64,000 bases of DNA. Source: Atopsyche davidsoni. Its lineage: Eukaryota; Arthropoda; Insecta; Trichoptera; Hydrobiosidae. Made by a program: the position numbers and the translations under genes. The DNA is taken from contig JAILWY010000009.1 of NCBI GenBank assembly GCA_022113835.1, positions 5,741,501-5,805,500 of the forward strand. Reading direction: 5' to 3'. The notes beneath the pieces were generated by a model that was not told the DNA's origin, ran no database searches, and saw nothing but the letters and a program-made list of their open reading frames with translations. Below are positions 1 to 13,100 of this stretch, in pieces. Position 1 is the first letter of the stretch. The number at the start of each line of letters is the position of its first letter.

Positions 1-2950
1 TTCCACTAAATATAAAAATAGAAATTCTGACGACAAAACTTTATTTATCGTTTTAGACAGGCAAGATCAGACCAAGTCAAGAAATCATGTTGGCATCGTT
101 TTAAAAAAAATGTTTAGTGGTGCATTGTTTTTAACATAAAACGGCATAGGTATTTCAATGATCTATAATGACTGATATTCATAAAAATTAAAACATTTGC
201 TACTAAGTTTAATATCCATTTAGTGGAAAATGGTGCAGAAAAAAGACAAATGTAATATACATGATGAGGTAAAAATTATTTGATGATTTTTCAAATTAAA
301 ATTGATTTTAACTTTATTAAATATTTTGAAATACAATTTCATACACTGGAAGTGTTAATTTATTTGATAAACTAAAAATAAAATCGACTTTTGAAAATTT
401 ATGCCAACAAATAAAAAATAATTACAAATTATTGATTGATATGGATGTAAATCACTTCTCAGTCCCGTTAGAATAATAAATAATATTATTTAAATAGTTA
501 ATTTGAGAAAAATGTATTGTAATTAGAATAACTCCATTTCAAGACTACTTCAAGTTAAAAACTTAATTTCAGTGAAATATGTTTCTAAACGTAACGTTAA
601 AATGTCAATAAAATTACCTGTGACATTCTTCACAAACCTCAACCTTTTGACTGTCATACTGACATGCACGACAATCCAATTAATAATAGTATCTTTTTTA
701 GCATGAAGTTGATAATTTTTTTATTAAAAAAAATGTAATCCCTCGTTTTATTTTACATTTTTCATATTTATAATAGAAGAATTTACCCTTTTTATACTCA
801 AGTTTACTCGATTTTAATGACATACCTGTTCTTTTTAATTCCTACTGAGTAATAAACTAAAAATATTATTTACAAATGTACATGGTTGGATATGGAAAAT
901 TAATTCATAAAAATATATTTTAATGGAATATTCGCAGATCTGTGATGTGTTGAAAGGTATACTTTAATTAAAAAATAAAGACACACTAATTTATGTTTCT
1001 GGTTAATCAAATGTGATTTTTATAATATTTTCATTACAATAAGTATTATTATTAATTAATGATTTCAATCAACATGCAAGGTAGCGTATAAAGGTACAGA
1101 AAGACTCTAGGGCTAAGACATTAATTATACAGTTGTGATGGTTTCTATATATAATATATAACTGAGATAAAATAATATTGAAAGGTGGTTTTTTTTAATT
1201 TAAAGTAAAACGTTAGTAGAAAAAATATATATTAAGAGTGTTCTTAGACAATAGCCAGGGTTTTAAGATAAAATACTGAACTCTCTGTATTCGGTTGTTA
1301 CAAAATATTTTATCAAAGCAAGTTAGCTGCATAGAGCCCCTTCCGGGCTCTGCAAAATGTCTGGTATCCCTGATATAAACTCTCTGCGAATTTAAAACTC
1401 TGGCGATATTTCTGAGTGTTGTTGTTAAGATAACATAAAATCAAAAGTCAATATACTTGCAATAATTGTATTTAAAGTTTTATGTTGATGAAATATTGTT
1501 CCAAGAACTGATAACCAAAGAAACCATGTGTGTATGCGTTAGAACAAATGATTTTAAGATACCATTTGCCACACATAGCTGTAAATTCATTGAAAAAACA
1601 AAACATTTTATGCAAGAAGCCTACATAAATAGTAACAATAATGAATTAAATCCACTAAAAAAAAAATGGTCAAAATAAGTCCGTCTATGTCAGAGTTTCT
1701 AACAACGTGAAAAATCAAAAAAGCTTTAAATAACAAGGAACTCGATGCATCCAACGATTTTTATATGATTCCTGATGCCTCAAATTGAATATCTTTGAAT
1801 TATAATAAACACAATGAGACAGCAGCACCGACTGTCAACATCATTATCTAACACATAACAATGTAAGTAAACTAACCTTTTAGAAGACATAGTGAAGATC
1901 GGATGAAGAGAAGATGGTTGTAGAGGTATTTAATTGAAGCTACACAAATTTCATGTCAAAATTATAAGAAAAAATTTAAATAAACCATAATTGAGCGGCA
2001 CATCACTACGTCCCCGCCTCCATTATTTGCAGATGGCAAATGACATGAACAATATTTTGATTTCGTTATATGGCAACCGAAATATTCAATTCTGGCTATT
2101 CATTAATTTATATCACAAATTAACTCTAATAATTATTTACTCGATAGTTTCATCTAAAAATAATTCTAAAGAATTAAAATTAAATATTTTATAATCATTA
2201 TGTTTCTATTCTCATTTTCATTTAACTAAATTTTCTTCACATATTTTTTGATATAGATTATAAAACAATACAAAAAGCGGAAGAAATAATGTAAGCATGC
2301 TCTGATCTAATTGATCAATTTTTTTCCGTGTAAAAAATTACAAAATCTCTGATAACAGCATTGAAGCTCGTTTTTTACTTTTTGGATAAATTTTTTTTAT
2401 AAAACAATTGATAATGTATTTTTTCTTTTAATTTATTTAAGTTTTTATTTAGTTAGTTAAATATATGTTAAGTTATATATTTTGAAAATTTAAATAATGA
2501 CGTTATTTTGAGTATTTGGGAGTAAAAATGAATACATATATGAAAACAAATAGATTTTAAATTACTCCTGCTTGTAAAAAAAGACATGATGTTACTAGTA
2601 AATCATTTTTATATAAAAATTTTAATATATCCAACAAAATACCATTGAATATAATCATCGTCAATTTTGATAAAAGGTGTGAAGTAAACAAAATAAATAT
2701 AAATTGAAATAATACCATAATATAAAAAAATATTTCATAAAAAACTATTGAAATGTGACTAAATAAAAAAAACATTTTTTTACTATAATACATTATATAA
2801 TATAACATTCAAAAGATTATAACATTTATTCAATGGTAGCTATTATTATGCATCGTTTGACTTAAATTAAATTAATACACGTTATCAGATTAAACTAATA
2901 TAAGTTATAATTTAAAAAATGTGATTTAAATTAATTAAATTTGTTTTATT
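1..2950. other. AT-rich stretch without a supported gene
   Basis: No reading frame here has splice-site or motif support. A short minus-strand segment near 618-672 reads with a CxxC...CxxC spacing and is followed by a GT, but a stop lies just upstream in that frame with no acceptor between, so no exon is called. The last few hundred bases are probably the promoter and 5' leader of the CFAP20 gene. Confidence 0.6.
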
Positions 2951-3141
2951 AAAATGTATAGCATAGACAAAGTTTCTGGGCTTGTCTGTGGTTTAGTCAG
3001 TTATTTTAGATTGGCATCACTCTACACATGGCCGGGTTTTAAATTTTTGTTTACGGAGTTGTCAAAACAGATATGTTGTGGGAAATTATCGATGAAACAT
3101 TTCCATAGTTACAACTTGAATATTGCAAGTAAAACTCAAAA

Positions 3142-4296
3142 ATGTTTAAAAATACTTTTCAGTCTGGATTTCTGTCAATATTGTACAGTATCGGTAGTAA
3201 GCCTCTACAAATTTGGGATAAGAAGGTGCGAAATGGGCACATAAAGCGCATAACTGATAATGATATTCAGAGTCTTGTACTAGAAATCGTCGGAACTAAC
3301 GTTAGTACTACATATATAACTTGTCCTGCAGATCCAAAGAAAACTCTCGGGATAAAGTTACCTTTCTTGGTTATGATTATCAAGAATCTGAAGAAATATT
3401 TTACTTTTGAAGTCCAGGTAAGATTCCCTAGGATAACCTTTAAGTATCATGATTAATGTAACGAATTTTAATTAATAATTACATAAATTAAATTTATAAC
3501 AAATGATTGTGTATATTTTAATCAAGTTCATTAGACAAATTAAGATTCAAAAATTGACATTTGTCAAAATTAAATTAGTTATTTTCATGTTTTTTGTCTT
3601 CGGTAATAGCACATTTGGACGTTTTTACTAATGTATACAGTGAATCATGTAGACGGCGTGCATTTTTTGCAGTTTCCTATCATATGTATTTATTCATTGT
3701 CTTTATAATTAGACAGGTCATTATTTGAGGTTATGATTAATTCATCAGTCAGTTTTAATGTGTCGTGTTGTATTAAAAAAAATTGTGTTAATTTTATTAA
3801 ATATTAATTTTTACGAATTTATACAAGTAATCGTCGTTTTAATTATGCTACATTACATTGTTTAAACTTAAACTTTGTTTTATTTTATCATTTTTTGAAA
3901 TATCAGCCCCTTTAAAAATTAAATTACATTTAAACCTTAAGCATAACTAAGAAAAGTAAAAATAATATTTTTTTTTAGGTACTTGATGATAAAAATGTAA
4001 GACGGAGATTTCGAGCGAGTAACTACCAATCTACTACGCGAGTGAAACCCTTCATTTGCACAATGCCCATGAGGCTGGATGAAGGGTGGAATCAAATCCA
4101 GTTCAATTTGGCAGATTTCACTCGGAGGGCTTATGGCACCAACTACGTGGAGACACTTCGAGTTCAAATACATGCCAACTGCCGGATAAGAAGAGTGTAT
4201 TTTTCAGATAGACTTTACTCCGAAGATGAATTACCTGCCGAGTTTAAATTGTTCCTCCCAATTCAAAATAAAACAAAAACTGCCGTATCAACATAA
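3142..4296 (+). CDS. CFAP20: Cilia- and flagella-associated protein 20 (BUG22 family)
   Basis: Two exons, 3142-3417 and 3979-4296, join in phase 0 (CAG|GTAAGA donor; T-rich TTAG acceptor) to give 197 aa, close to the usual family length of about 193. The protein begins [20 protein letters not shown] and is nearly identical to animal CFAP20 throughout, including the central [17 protein letters not shown] stretch and the C-terminal [20 protein letters not shown]. The family is a conserved inner-junction component of ciliary doublet microtubules, needed for axoneme stability and tubulin modification in cilia and sperm. The start is fixed by the conserved N-terminus; a longer overlapping frame from 2954 is out of frame with the protein. 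A likely poly(A) signal AATAAA lies at 4558-4563. Recognition is very secure. Confidence 0.97.
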
Positions 4297-4557
4297 TTTA
4301 GAATGTAAAATGTATAAAGTTAAACACAAGTATTATAAATATATCTCTACTTGGCCTTACAATTCTATTAGTATTGTAAGTAAATGAATTGCCGTGCAAT
4401 GAAAGCATGCAGTGCCATAAAACCAGTAAAGGTAAACTGCATTTTCACTGGATACCTTGACAGCACGGTCACTGGTGGCGACTGAAACTTCAATTATGTC
4501 TTCATTAATATGTAATCTATTTTACACTGCTGCGGCTTGAAGTCATATATATTTTTA

Positions 4558-4563
4558 AATAAA
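4558..4563 (+). promoter_or_regulatory. Probable poly(A) signal of CFAP20
   Basis: AATAAA about 260 bases past the CFAP20 stop codon, in an AT-rich tail. An earlier AATAAA overlaps the coding end and is less likely to be used. Confidence 0.45.
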
Positions 4564-4569
4564 ATTACA

Positions 4570-7035
4570 TTTGTAAAAGTATATGCTTTATAATAGTGTA
4601 TTATCCTGAATATGACATCCCTTAAAATATTACTGTGCGTAAATCTCATTTTCATCTTAGCCAAAGTTGTACATTTATTGCTCGGAATGACTTATTTGCA
4701 CCATCTAATACTGTATCATAACTTTTATACACAAAGTATTAACTATACCCATACTTGCTTGATTTTGCTCAAATACATTTTAACAATATTCATGGAAAAT
4801 TATAAATTGCGTTATTTTTTAGGTCTTTTCTATTCATGTTTTAATTTGGGAAAAAAATCGAATAATTTTCAGGCTAATATGCTTATTGTAATCGTTCTGC
4901 AATATATTTCTTCAGTATGCAAAACATAATTTATTCGAAACAGCGACAAATCTAATACTAATCAAATGCATTTTAACTTTTCTGTTCCTTGGTTTTTTTT
5001 TTTTAACAGGCTTATTTCTATATTTATATATATATAGGGGGTATTATCTGATAATCTCTTGAAATATTTTTTTCGAACTACTTATATAGGTACAGTTTAA
5101 ATGTAAATTGTAAATGAAGAAAAAATGTAAATGTTAAAATTAAATAATATTCAAATTTTAGATACTTTTTTTTCCTCCCACTAATTTTAACTAATTACCC
5201 GGCCAAGTAACGACCAATGTATGTACTTTTTCTAAACATGTATAAAAATTTAATTACACTTTTTGGATAATTGTGATTTATTATTATTCTGTGACATTGA
5301 AAATAAATATTTCAACAAGTAATTTTGATTTTCTTAGCAACGCTAAACTCTGCACTGAGACAACATTCACAACCACCCATGAACTAATATTGCATTCAAC
5401 AAGTGTTAGGAAGCATTCAAATGAAGTAAATTTTTGGTGTTGTTTCTGTAAAGGAACAACTTATTGTTTGTAGAGCCTTGTGTCCGGACCTGGAATTGCA
5501 AGGTATTTCCTGGACCCACCAGGAAATACCTTGCAAGGCCATAGTATGTAGGGCCCTGGTTCGGTGAGGTAAGAAAAGAAAACATCTGGGTAGCTCAATT
5601 CTAACCAAACCTATATCTTATTTATTATTAATGCCATAAGTATGTTTCGATGACAAAATTTTCACTTGAGTTACGATTTGTAAATAATATGTAGAAAAAT
5701 GGAAAGACAAATATTTAAGAGAAGTAATGTTTATTGATTTCAATATATTATTAACATTTAATTGAAAACACTAAACACATAAATAACAAATATCTGTTGA
5801 TTAACAGTCGAGGAAAACCTAAAAAGAACCCATAAAATGCAATAAATAAAAGTGTTTAAATATCGCAAAAAATTAAGATACCAAATATTTGGGAAGTAAA
5901 ATTTTTCTATCTAAACAAAATGTAAAAATAAAATATCATGAATGAAAAGTATTCTTGTTCGTTTCAGAATCGTTACAAAGGTAATGAGTAAACGCTAGAG
6001 TCATGTACTCGTAAATCTTGCAGGATGAAGATATTCACTGCACAACAGATTAATGAAAGTGAAAATAAACTCTATACTGCACCTGCAGTCCATCCATCTT
6101 ATTCATAGGTAGTAATGAAAGTGCAGCTTAAAATTCCTACGTTTTTTTCTCTTAAGTAGTAAGAAAAGCTTCAAAAACCACCTGCCGATAGGTTAATAGC
6201 ACGGCAGTCCGTCATTAAGCTCGTCGACAGATGCATCAAGATACGGCACTAAACGATAACAAATTTCAAGCTGCAGCCAACTCTGGTGCCGTTGCCTCTC
6301 GACTGCACCAGAGTTGCGTATTAGTGTATCATAAATAATGACTTTAAACTTATGACTAACAAGATAAACAATGCGAACCTCTACAGTTCTAGTACACAAT
6401 TGTTGTATATTTCTGTGCAGATTATAAATCCATTCAGAATGGTCCTTTAGATACTATCTCAGTTTTTCGGAATAATTTCATCTATGTTTAAATATTATAT
6501 AAAAAGCTTCGTTCCATACAGAGGAATGTCACGATCAACACTCCGTACTGACGCAGCTCAAATCCAGACCTCTATACTGGAGTGTGGATCGATTTATTAG
6601 TGAATTCTACTGATTATTACGAGGCCATTTCTAGTTCATATTTTCACGAGAAATTGCAGCCGGCTGAGCAAAGAGGAGCTCACTTAACTTTCAAAATGTA
6701 TCTGCAAACTATTGTAATCAATCTTAACTAAGTTTACTTCACTAAAGTTTCACCATGGCCGCATGGCATTCTTATATCGGAGACTTTGAAGGTTCCAGTT
6801 GCCAGTCTGTGCCGCCGACCGCTGATCCCCAAAGCGACACAACAAGAAGATTGAACCGCAGATGCTTCATATTACAGTACAAGCATATCTTAGTGATTAC
6901 ATATCTAACATCATACTAGGCAAACAATAGCTCCGTAAGGACAGTTAGTGGTTCATATACATTATAAATTAATAATAACAATATAACTTTGAAGTGCAAA
7001 CAATAAAGGAAAATCTATGAATACTTTTTAGATGA
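4570..7035. other. Intergenic region and probable staufen 3' UTR
   Basis: No coding exon is supported. The part below 7040 is probably the long 3' UTR of staufen (minus strand); a minus-strand AATAAA at 5730-5735 could end it. It holds an 18-bp perfect hairpin at 5496-5536 and a 10-bp stem (6279-6288 with 6306-6315, 17-base loop). A 105-codon plus-strand frame at 4612-4929 has no recognisable features. Confidence 0.5.
5496..5536. repeat. Perfect 18-bp inverted repeat with 5-base loop
   Basis: The arm TTGCAAGGTATTTCCTGG (5496-5513) is followed by ACCCA and then its exact reverse complement (5519-5536). The surrounding 100 bases are richer in G and C than the neighbourhood. It could be the core of a small foldback element or a hairpin in a transcript end. 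Confidence 0.8.
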
Positions 7036-7039
7036 AAGC

Positions 7040-7106
7040 TTATTTTGTTATGCCATTGGTTAATATTCCCGGTATGCTTCCGCCGCTTCCTGGAATCCCA
7101 TGAATT
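7040..7106 (-). CDS. stau: Probable alternative last coding exon of staufen
   Basis: On the minus strand a T-rich acceptor (TTTGTTTTTCAG) precedes an open frame that ends in TAA at 7040-7042. Joined to a GG|GTGGGT donor at 7446 inside exon 13, phase 2 is preserved, and the C-terminus becomes ...QGDGIHGIPGSGG... ending in NGITK, instead of stopping at GDGWV. Both ends are possible. The splice signals and smooth frame favour the spliced form, but only transcript data can settle it. Confidence 0.55.
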
Positions 7107-10100
7107 CTGAAAAACAAATGACAAACACGGTAAAAATCATGAGATAAAAAAAGTAAATTCAAGAGTACAGTGTAAGTTAGTTTACCTAGTTTTGCCTGGC
7201 TTGGGCAATTCCAATCAAAATATGTTTACATGTAAATAAGAATTGTTAAAATAGGTTAATTTAAGAGTATCAGAAGAATTTCTACATCTTTACGGAGGGA
7301 ATAAAATAGATACCCTGGAAAATTTAGCTTCAATTACCAATTTTGTATAAAGGGCATGTGAAATAATATAAAATTCAATGGCATTGTCAAAATTCATATT
7401 ATAATTATAAAGTAGTCCTTATATTATAAAATGAATTAAACCCACCCATCACCCTGTCTAGGGTTCGCGCCATTTTGCGGCGTGACATTATCGAGTCCCA
7501 TCTTAGAGAGATACTCTAGAGCAGCTCGGGCCGACTGGTCGTGTGACTGTTCAGTTGTCTGACCGCCACCATGGCACACCATCGGAGGGTCTGTTGTCAG
7601 GGTAAGTAATGACAGGTACTCTTGATGATTTCCCTGAAAAAATATAGTTGTAATAAACAAAGCGCTAACTATTATTGCTACAACTTAAAAGGTTAATTTT
7701 TAAAATGATATTATCTTTTAATGTTATTTCAACAAACCTTGGGGAAAAGAGAGAATTGTACTTGAAAGCCAAGCAGTCGCGCAAGATACAAGAGCTGTTC
7801 CTTTGGACGAATGGCTTGATTAGTCTGAGATGAAGTTCCGATTCCTGTGCCAGTCGTGGAGCTCACCACTGAACTGGATATTGGTTTTGTGGCAGGCCCA
7901 TTATCTAAAAAAAACAAATTGTAGATGATAGTTTTAACTTATTGACGACTGCAACATTGGTAATCATAATAATTTTTTTCTGTTGCATTCAAATGACCTC
8001 TGTGATTGTGATCTTGCTTGGCTAATGCGTCAGCAGTGGGAGAAGTGCCGGCATTCAACAATTCTTTGGCTATTGCAGCAGTGGTCTTCGCATTCACACC
8101 TGGAGATGAACAAAGCGTTAGTAATATGCACACTTTACAGTCACGAAAGACAATAATGATCATCAAAATATTACCATCATCATCAGGCACTAGATCCAGA
8201 GTGGCATAAAAAAGTTTACAAATAACTGATCAAATTGAAATTTTAGCTGCTTGGTAACAAAAAATAGCCATAGCAAGAATTTTTTGGCGCAGCAATCCTT
8301 TTTAAAAACAGGCAAAGCATTTATCGAGTAAATGCATAAATTCACCTCCAAATTATCCAACCAAAGTCCTGGTTAGTTACAGTAAGAATACTGTTTCAGG
8401 TGAGATATACACTATGTACATGAGATGTACTATGTATGTTTGTAGGGGCAATATAGAAGTGACATTACAAGTTCAGACATACCATTCTTGTTGGGCGTGT
8501 TGAGTTGAGGGTTAGCATTCACCAGATGGTCTTGCATTAGCAATAGACCCGGGACTAGCTGGCGACCTGCAGCTCCGGGAGCAGGAGTGTCCAACCCGAG
8601 CTTACTAGCTTCCGAGAGATACGGCCCCTTGCGAGGGCTCTCGAGTTCCACTGATTTCTCACTGTCTTCAGATGACTTTGATGGAGTCTGCGTCTTACCC
8701 AGACCCAGATCAATCAACATTTCTAGAAGAATTATAAAATTGATATGATACAACATCCCTATTTATACATATTTGAGATGTTTAAATAGTATGGTATATA
8801 TAATCTAAGCAATTTACTCACTCTCAGCAGCTTGTCGCTTGGCAAGTTTCTTACTGGCGCCGGAGCCAGTTGTGTGGCGGGCACCAAGAAGGCACTGCAC
8901 CAGGAAGGTGCGCCTCCATGTACCGCGCCCTTCTTCCAGCAGGGAATAGGTTGGCTCACGGCCTCCCCCAGCCCCAGCTGCTCCCACAGCCCACTGCAGC
9001 AGGCGCGACACAGGGTTGGCTTCTGTACTGGCTGTTGGATCTGCTTTGTCCTGTAATATCATTCGTATTCTCCCATCAAAGTAATAATAGTAATATTCAA
9101 AGATAATTATTTATGTAGAAGAATTCAGCGATGTACATTGTTTGGAGAGTTTAGTTTGTAAGGATTGCAATGATGGAACTACTTTGAGAGCCGAGAAGCT
9201 CACATCATTAGCTAGAATTCTACTTCATAGATACCAACTAGCTTAAAATAAGTATTTATGTATATGTAGTATGGAAGAAATAGGCAGACTTATTGTTTCC
9301 AATACGCTTAAATTTAGATTTCGGACCCAACGAATTAAGTGTTCCCTTTCAATCTAAACAGGTTTTTTTGGTGCAGAAGCCACCGACTATAATGTTTAAA
9401 TTGTGCCAATTATATTTACCTTGATTAAATTTCTAGTTCTCTTTTTCGGTTGCTGCTGTTTTCGTTTAGGTTTGTTCTTTTCGGGCTGGGTGACGGTCTT
9501 CTTTATCGATGGCAGTTTCTTTAACTCTTCCAGCATTTTTTCGGCGGCTCGTTTTTTCGAAATCTTTTTACTGCTTCCTTCTCCCTCCGTGACATGCATG
9601 GCTACTGTGCAGATGGTTATGAAAGTCTGCAAGAAAATATATTTGTGAGCATCTCTATTGTAACCTTTTATCCATATAGATTGGTCAATACACATACCTT
9701 CATGTGCGGTGGTCCTTTTTCACTTTTAACATCAAAGTTCACGGGCAAATTAAACTTTAATGCAACTTCATGAACCATCGACACAGGAGACTTTAGGTCC
9801 AAAGAATCTTTATCATCTGAGTCTCCATCTGCACACAATAAAATATTGATATTTATTAAAATATATAACAAGCCCACTTATTTTTATATTAACATTTATG
9901 GATCAATGTGGTTTTTAAATTATATTAAATTCAAACGTACCGACCAATTTCAGAACCATAAGAAACTATTTGATACATGTTCATTTAACGCATAAAACAA
10001 CTTTTAATTTAAACACAGATAAAAACTCTACCTGCTTTACCAATTTCAAAATAGATTAGAGATGCACAAATTGGCACATATCAGGTATATCACTAATGGA

Positions 10101-13100
10101 TGTTTGAGAGCTTATTACTAACAGAAATACTGAACAATGTGTTTGAATGTAAATGGTTGTCGATTTTGGAGTGCGGATAGTAAAAATGTCGAGTTATTTG
10201 GTTAACGTTATTTAAATGTTGCAAGACAGTAAAAATTTAACTAGAAATAAATTATACAAGCGCTACATTTCAGTTAACATTTATACAGTGGGATTTACTA
10301 ACCGTCCGCTGTTTGCGAGTCGTTTTCGTTGCAGACATCGTCATCTTGATTTTGACGGAGATCACGGAGCGCACTAGCAGCTGCATCATGGCGTGCTGCC
10401 TGAGGGGTAGCCCCCTCCCCATGGTATTGCCGTGTCCCTACTACCAGCTTCACTTGGTATAATCCCTGATTGTTGGTTTGCTATAAAATGAAATGAGAAC
10501 TAAACATTAGCATCACTTTAATTTGATATCTAGAATACCTAATATGGAAAAATAAAACCATATATATCAAAAAATTGTTTATAGTCAGTCATTCTAGAGC
10601 ATAGCCTAAATCTTTATTTTTATTAAAATAAAAGATAAAGAATAAGACAGATTAACACACAAATAAAAATTAATATATTTTTAAAATCTTAAACAGAAAA
10701 CCGAGCCATCAAAAAACCTACAGAACCAAAAAAATCTCTTTGACAACTCTGATTATACTTCACACAAGAAGTTAAGCAGTGAAAAGAACTCACCTCTTTA
10801 TAGGGATTATTTGGATACTTGGTGTAATTGTTTCCAAATCGGTTGTTCTGGTTGAAGTAACGACTGTTGCGGTTGAAGGTCTGCAAAGGGACCATGGAGG
10901 GTGCAGAGGGCGGCATGCCAGGACGATAAGCCACTGCGTACGAGGAGGCGTTACGCATGTGAGCGTGCTCAGGGTAGGCAGTGGCAGGGTTGTCCACGGT
11001 ATACACAGCTGTCACACCCAGCTTCATGGTAAGGGCGTTAAGCTCCACAGTGGGCATGATGGACCCCGATGCTGCAACACACACGTCTGTGTTCATGCAG
11101 AACCCGACACAATGGATTTATTAGGATTGTTAAACGTTTTCACCTAAATCTAGCATCACGACACATAATTTCTAACTTTATTTAAACCTTTTACACGCAG
11201 ATAACTTAAAAGTGATAAATTACTTTTATAGAGTAAGCCGTTTTTATATAATTTTTTAAAAATATTATTGTGATTATATCTTTATGTTGTTATTAGCAAA
11301 TATACAGGAATAAGGTAAAAATGAATTTAAAAACAATTTTAAAAAAATTAATGCGACAGACCTGTTGAGAATAGCAACATCGCTCGCTAACCACATTTGG
11401 TGTATCTTAGTCAAAGAAAACCAAAAGATATATTAAGATTAAATTCAATAAGAATAAAATGACAATAGGATATGATGCATGTATTTTCAGTAGACACTAT
11501 GCTATTAATTTGTATTTAGGAGATTTTAAGCCAACAATATATTCATCATTTTCAGTACAAGCCACCCACAATCCTAGATCTTCTAATCTATTATTGAAAA
11601 TTTGATAGTTAAACTAATGGTAAAATATACTGCAGTCTACCTTCAATCTATTTTTTATAAGACTTTAAATCAAAGGACCTGATGGAGTCGAGTATTTGGT
11701 TTTTTTTATTAATAGATTGAAAACGTATGAAACTTCAAAAGGTTCTTAAGCTAGTCTACTACAGCTGAGAGCTACAATATGATGTGGTACCATTGGGACG
11801 AGCAGCACGCACAGCCCTGGGCGGGCGTGGAGGAGGCCGAGGGTAGCGCGTACGAGCGAGTGCTTCAGCAGCCACAGCGTGCTGAGCCGTGCGGATGCGT
11901 GAGCCCTCGGCAGAGTACTCCTCAGAGGCGGCATCACCGCCCAGCCGCAGTGCTACCGTGAAACGCTTGCGGTGCGCCGGGCCCTGCTCTGATGTCAGTC
12001 GATACTGATGCTGGATCTGTAAATTTGTATCAAATTAAGCATACAAAATTACTAGTTGATGTTTATGAAGTGATGAAATTTTGGTCAAACAGTTTAAATG
12101 ACATTATGAGAATGTCACAAAATGGTTTACCTTATTGAACCTGGCCAGCTCATTGACCAGGCACATAGGCGTCTTTTCTTTACTGTTGGCCATACTGGAG
12201 CTGCTGATGTCAGGAAGAATTTTGGGCAGACTGCTGGTGGTAATAGATTCAGTTCCCAAGGGAGGCAGCACCTCTAGTTCCGGGACCTTCTTTCCCACCG
12301 TCGTCAGTACTCCTGTTGGTATAACATGGGTTATTTTAGCCTTTTTCTGACGATATAAAGTTATTTTCTAAAGAAGTTATTTATCCTTTAAATTATAATT
12401 ATTTTAGATATTATTTTTCTCCTCATATCAGTTATTATCAGTCTACTTATTCTATCTTCCACATCCATACTACTCTATGACCTCAGATAGTTTAGTGTTT
12501 ATTGACAAACTAGCAAGAATTAGGTATATTGTTGCTGTAGAGCATAGGTTCCCAACGGGGGCGGTACCGCCCCCCAGTGGGCGCTGGAGCTTTCCAAGGG
12601 GGCAGTGGCGGATCCAAGGGAAAATGGGGGGCGTTATGAAATACCTCTATGGTAATTTTATAGGGAAAAAATTGGTATAATTATAACTGTTGTCAAAGGG
12701 GGCTTTGGAATTTTTTTTCTTGTCAAGGGGGCGGTGGTCAATAAAAGGTTGGGAGCCTATGCTGTAAAGAAAAGAGCAAAGACAAACTAAAAACAAATAT
12801 AATTATAGCCAATATCAAGGTGAAAAAAACTGCACATATTGTGAATGTTTACTAATATAAAAAGACAAAGTTAGCTGATGAGTTATTGACCAAAATAACA
12901 AGGATATGTGACACTATCAGAGGTAATCGAGGGATATGGAGGTGAGGAGGAAATGCGTCTACAAGCTGACAGAAGGAAAAAAAAAAGATCATACAAATGT
13001 TGTCAATAATTTAAAATGAAGAAAATTATCAATACACACAAACTTGACTACAATATACAATTACCAATTAAATAACCAAGTTGTGTATTAGATTATAATA

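Noticed and set aside
36..120. Possible minus-strand terminal exon with AATAAA at the left edge
   Set aside because: The frame is only about 20 codons, starts after a stop, and has no acceptor.
4612..4929. 105-codon plus-strand frame
   Set aside because: AT-rich composition, no recognisable motif, and no splice or promoter support; it lies in the tail of CFAP20.
8832..9106. Plus-strand frames opposite staufen exon 9
   Set aside because: Shadows of the dsRBD4-coding exon, which fits family, frame and splice phase on the minus strand.
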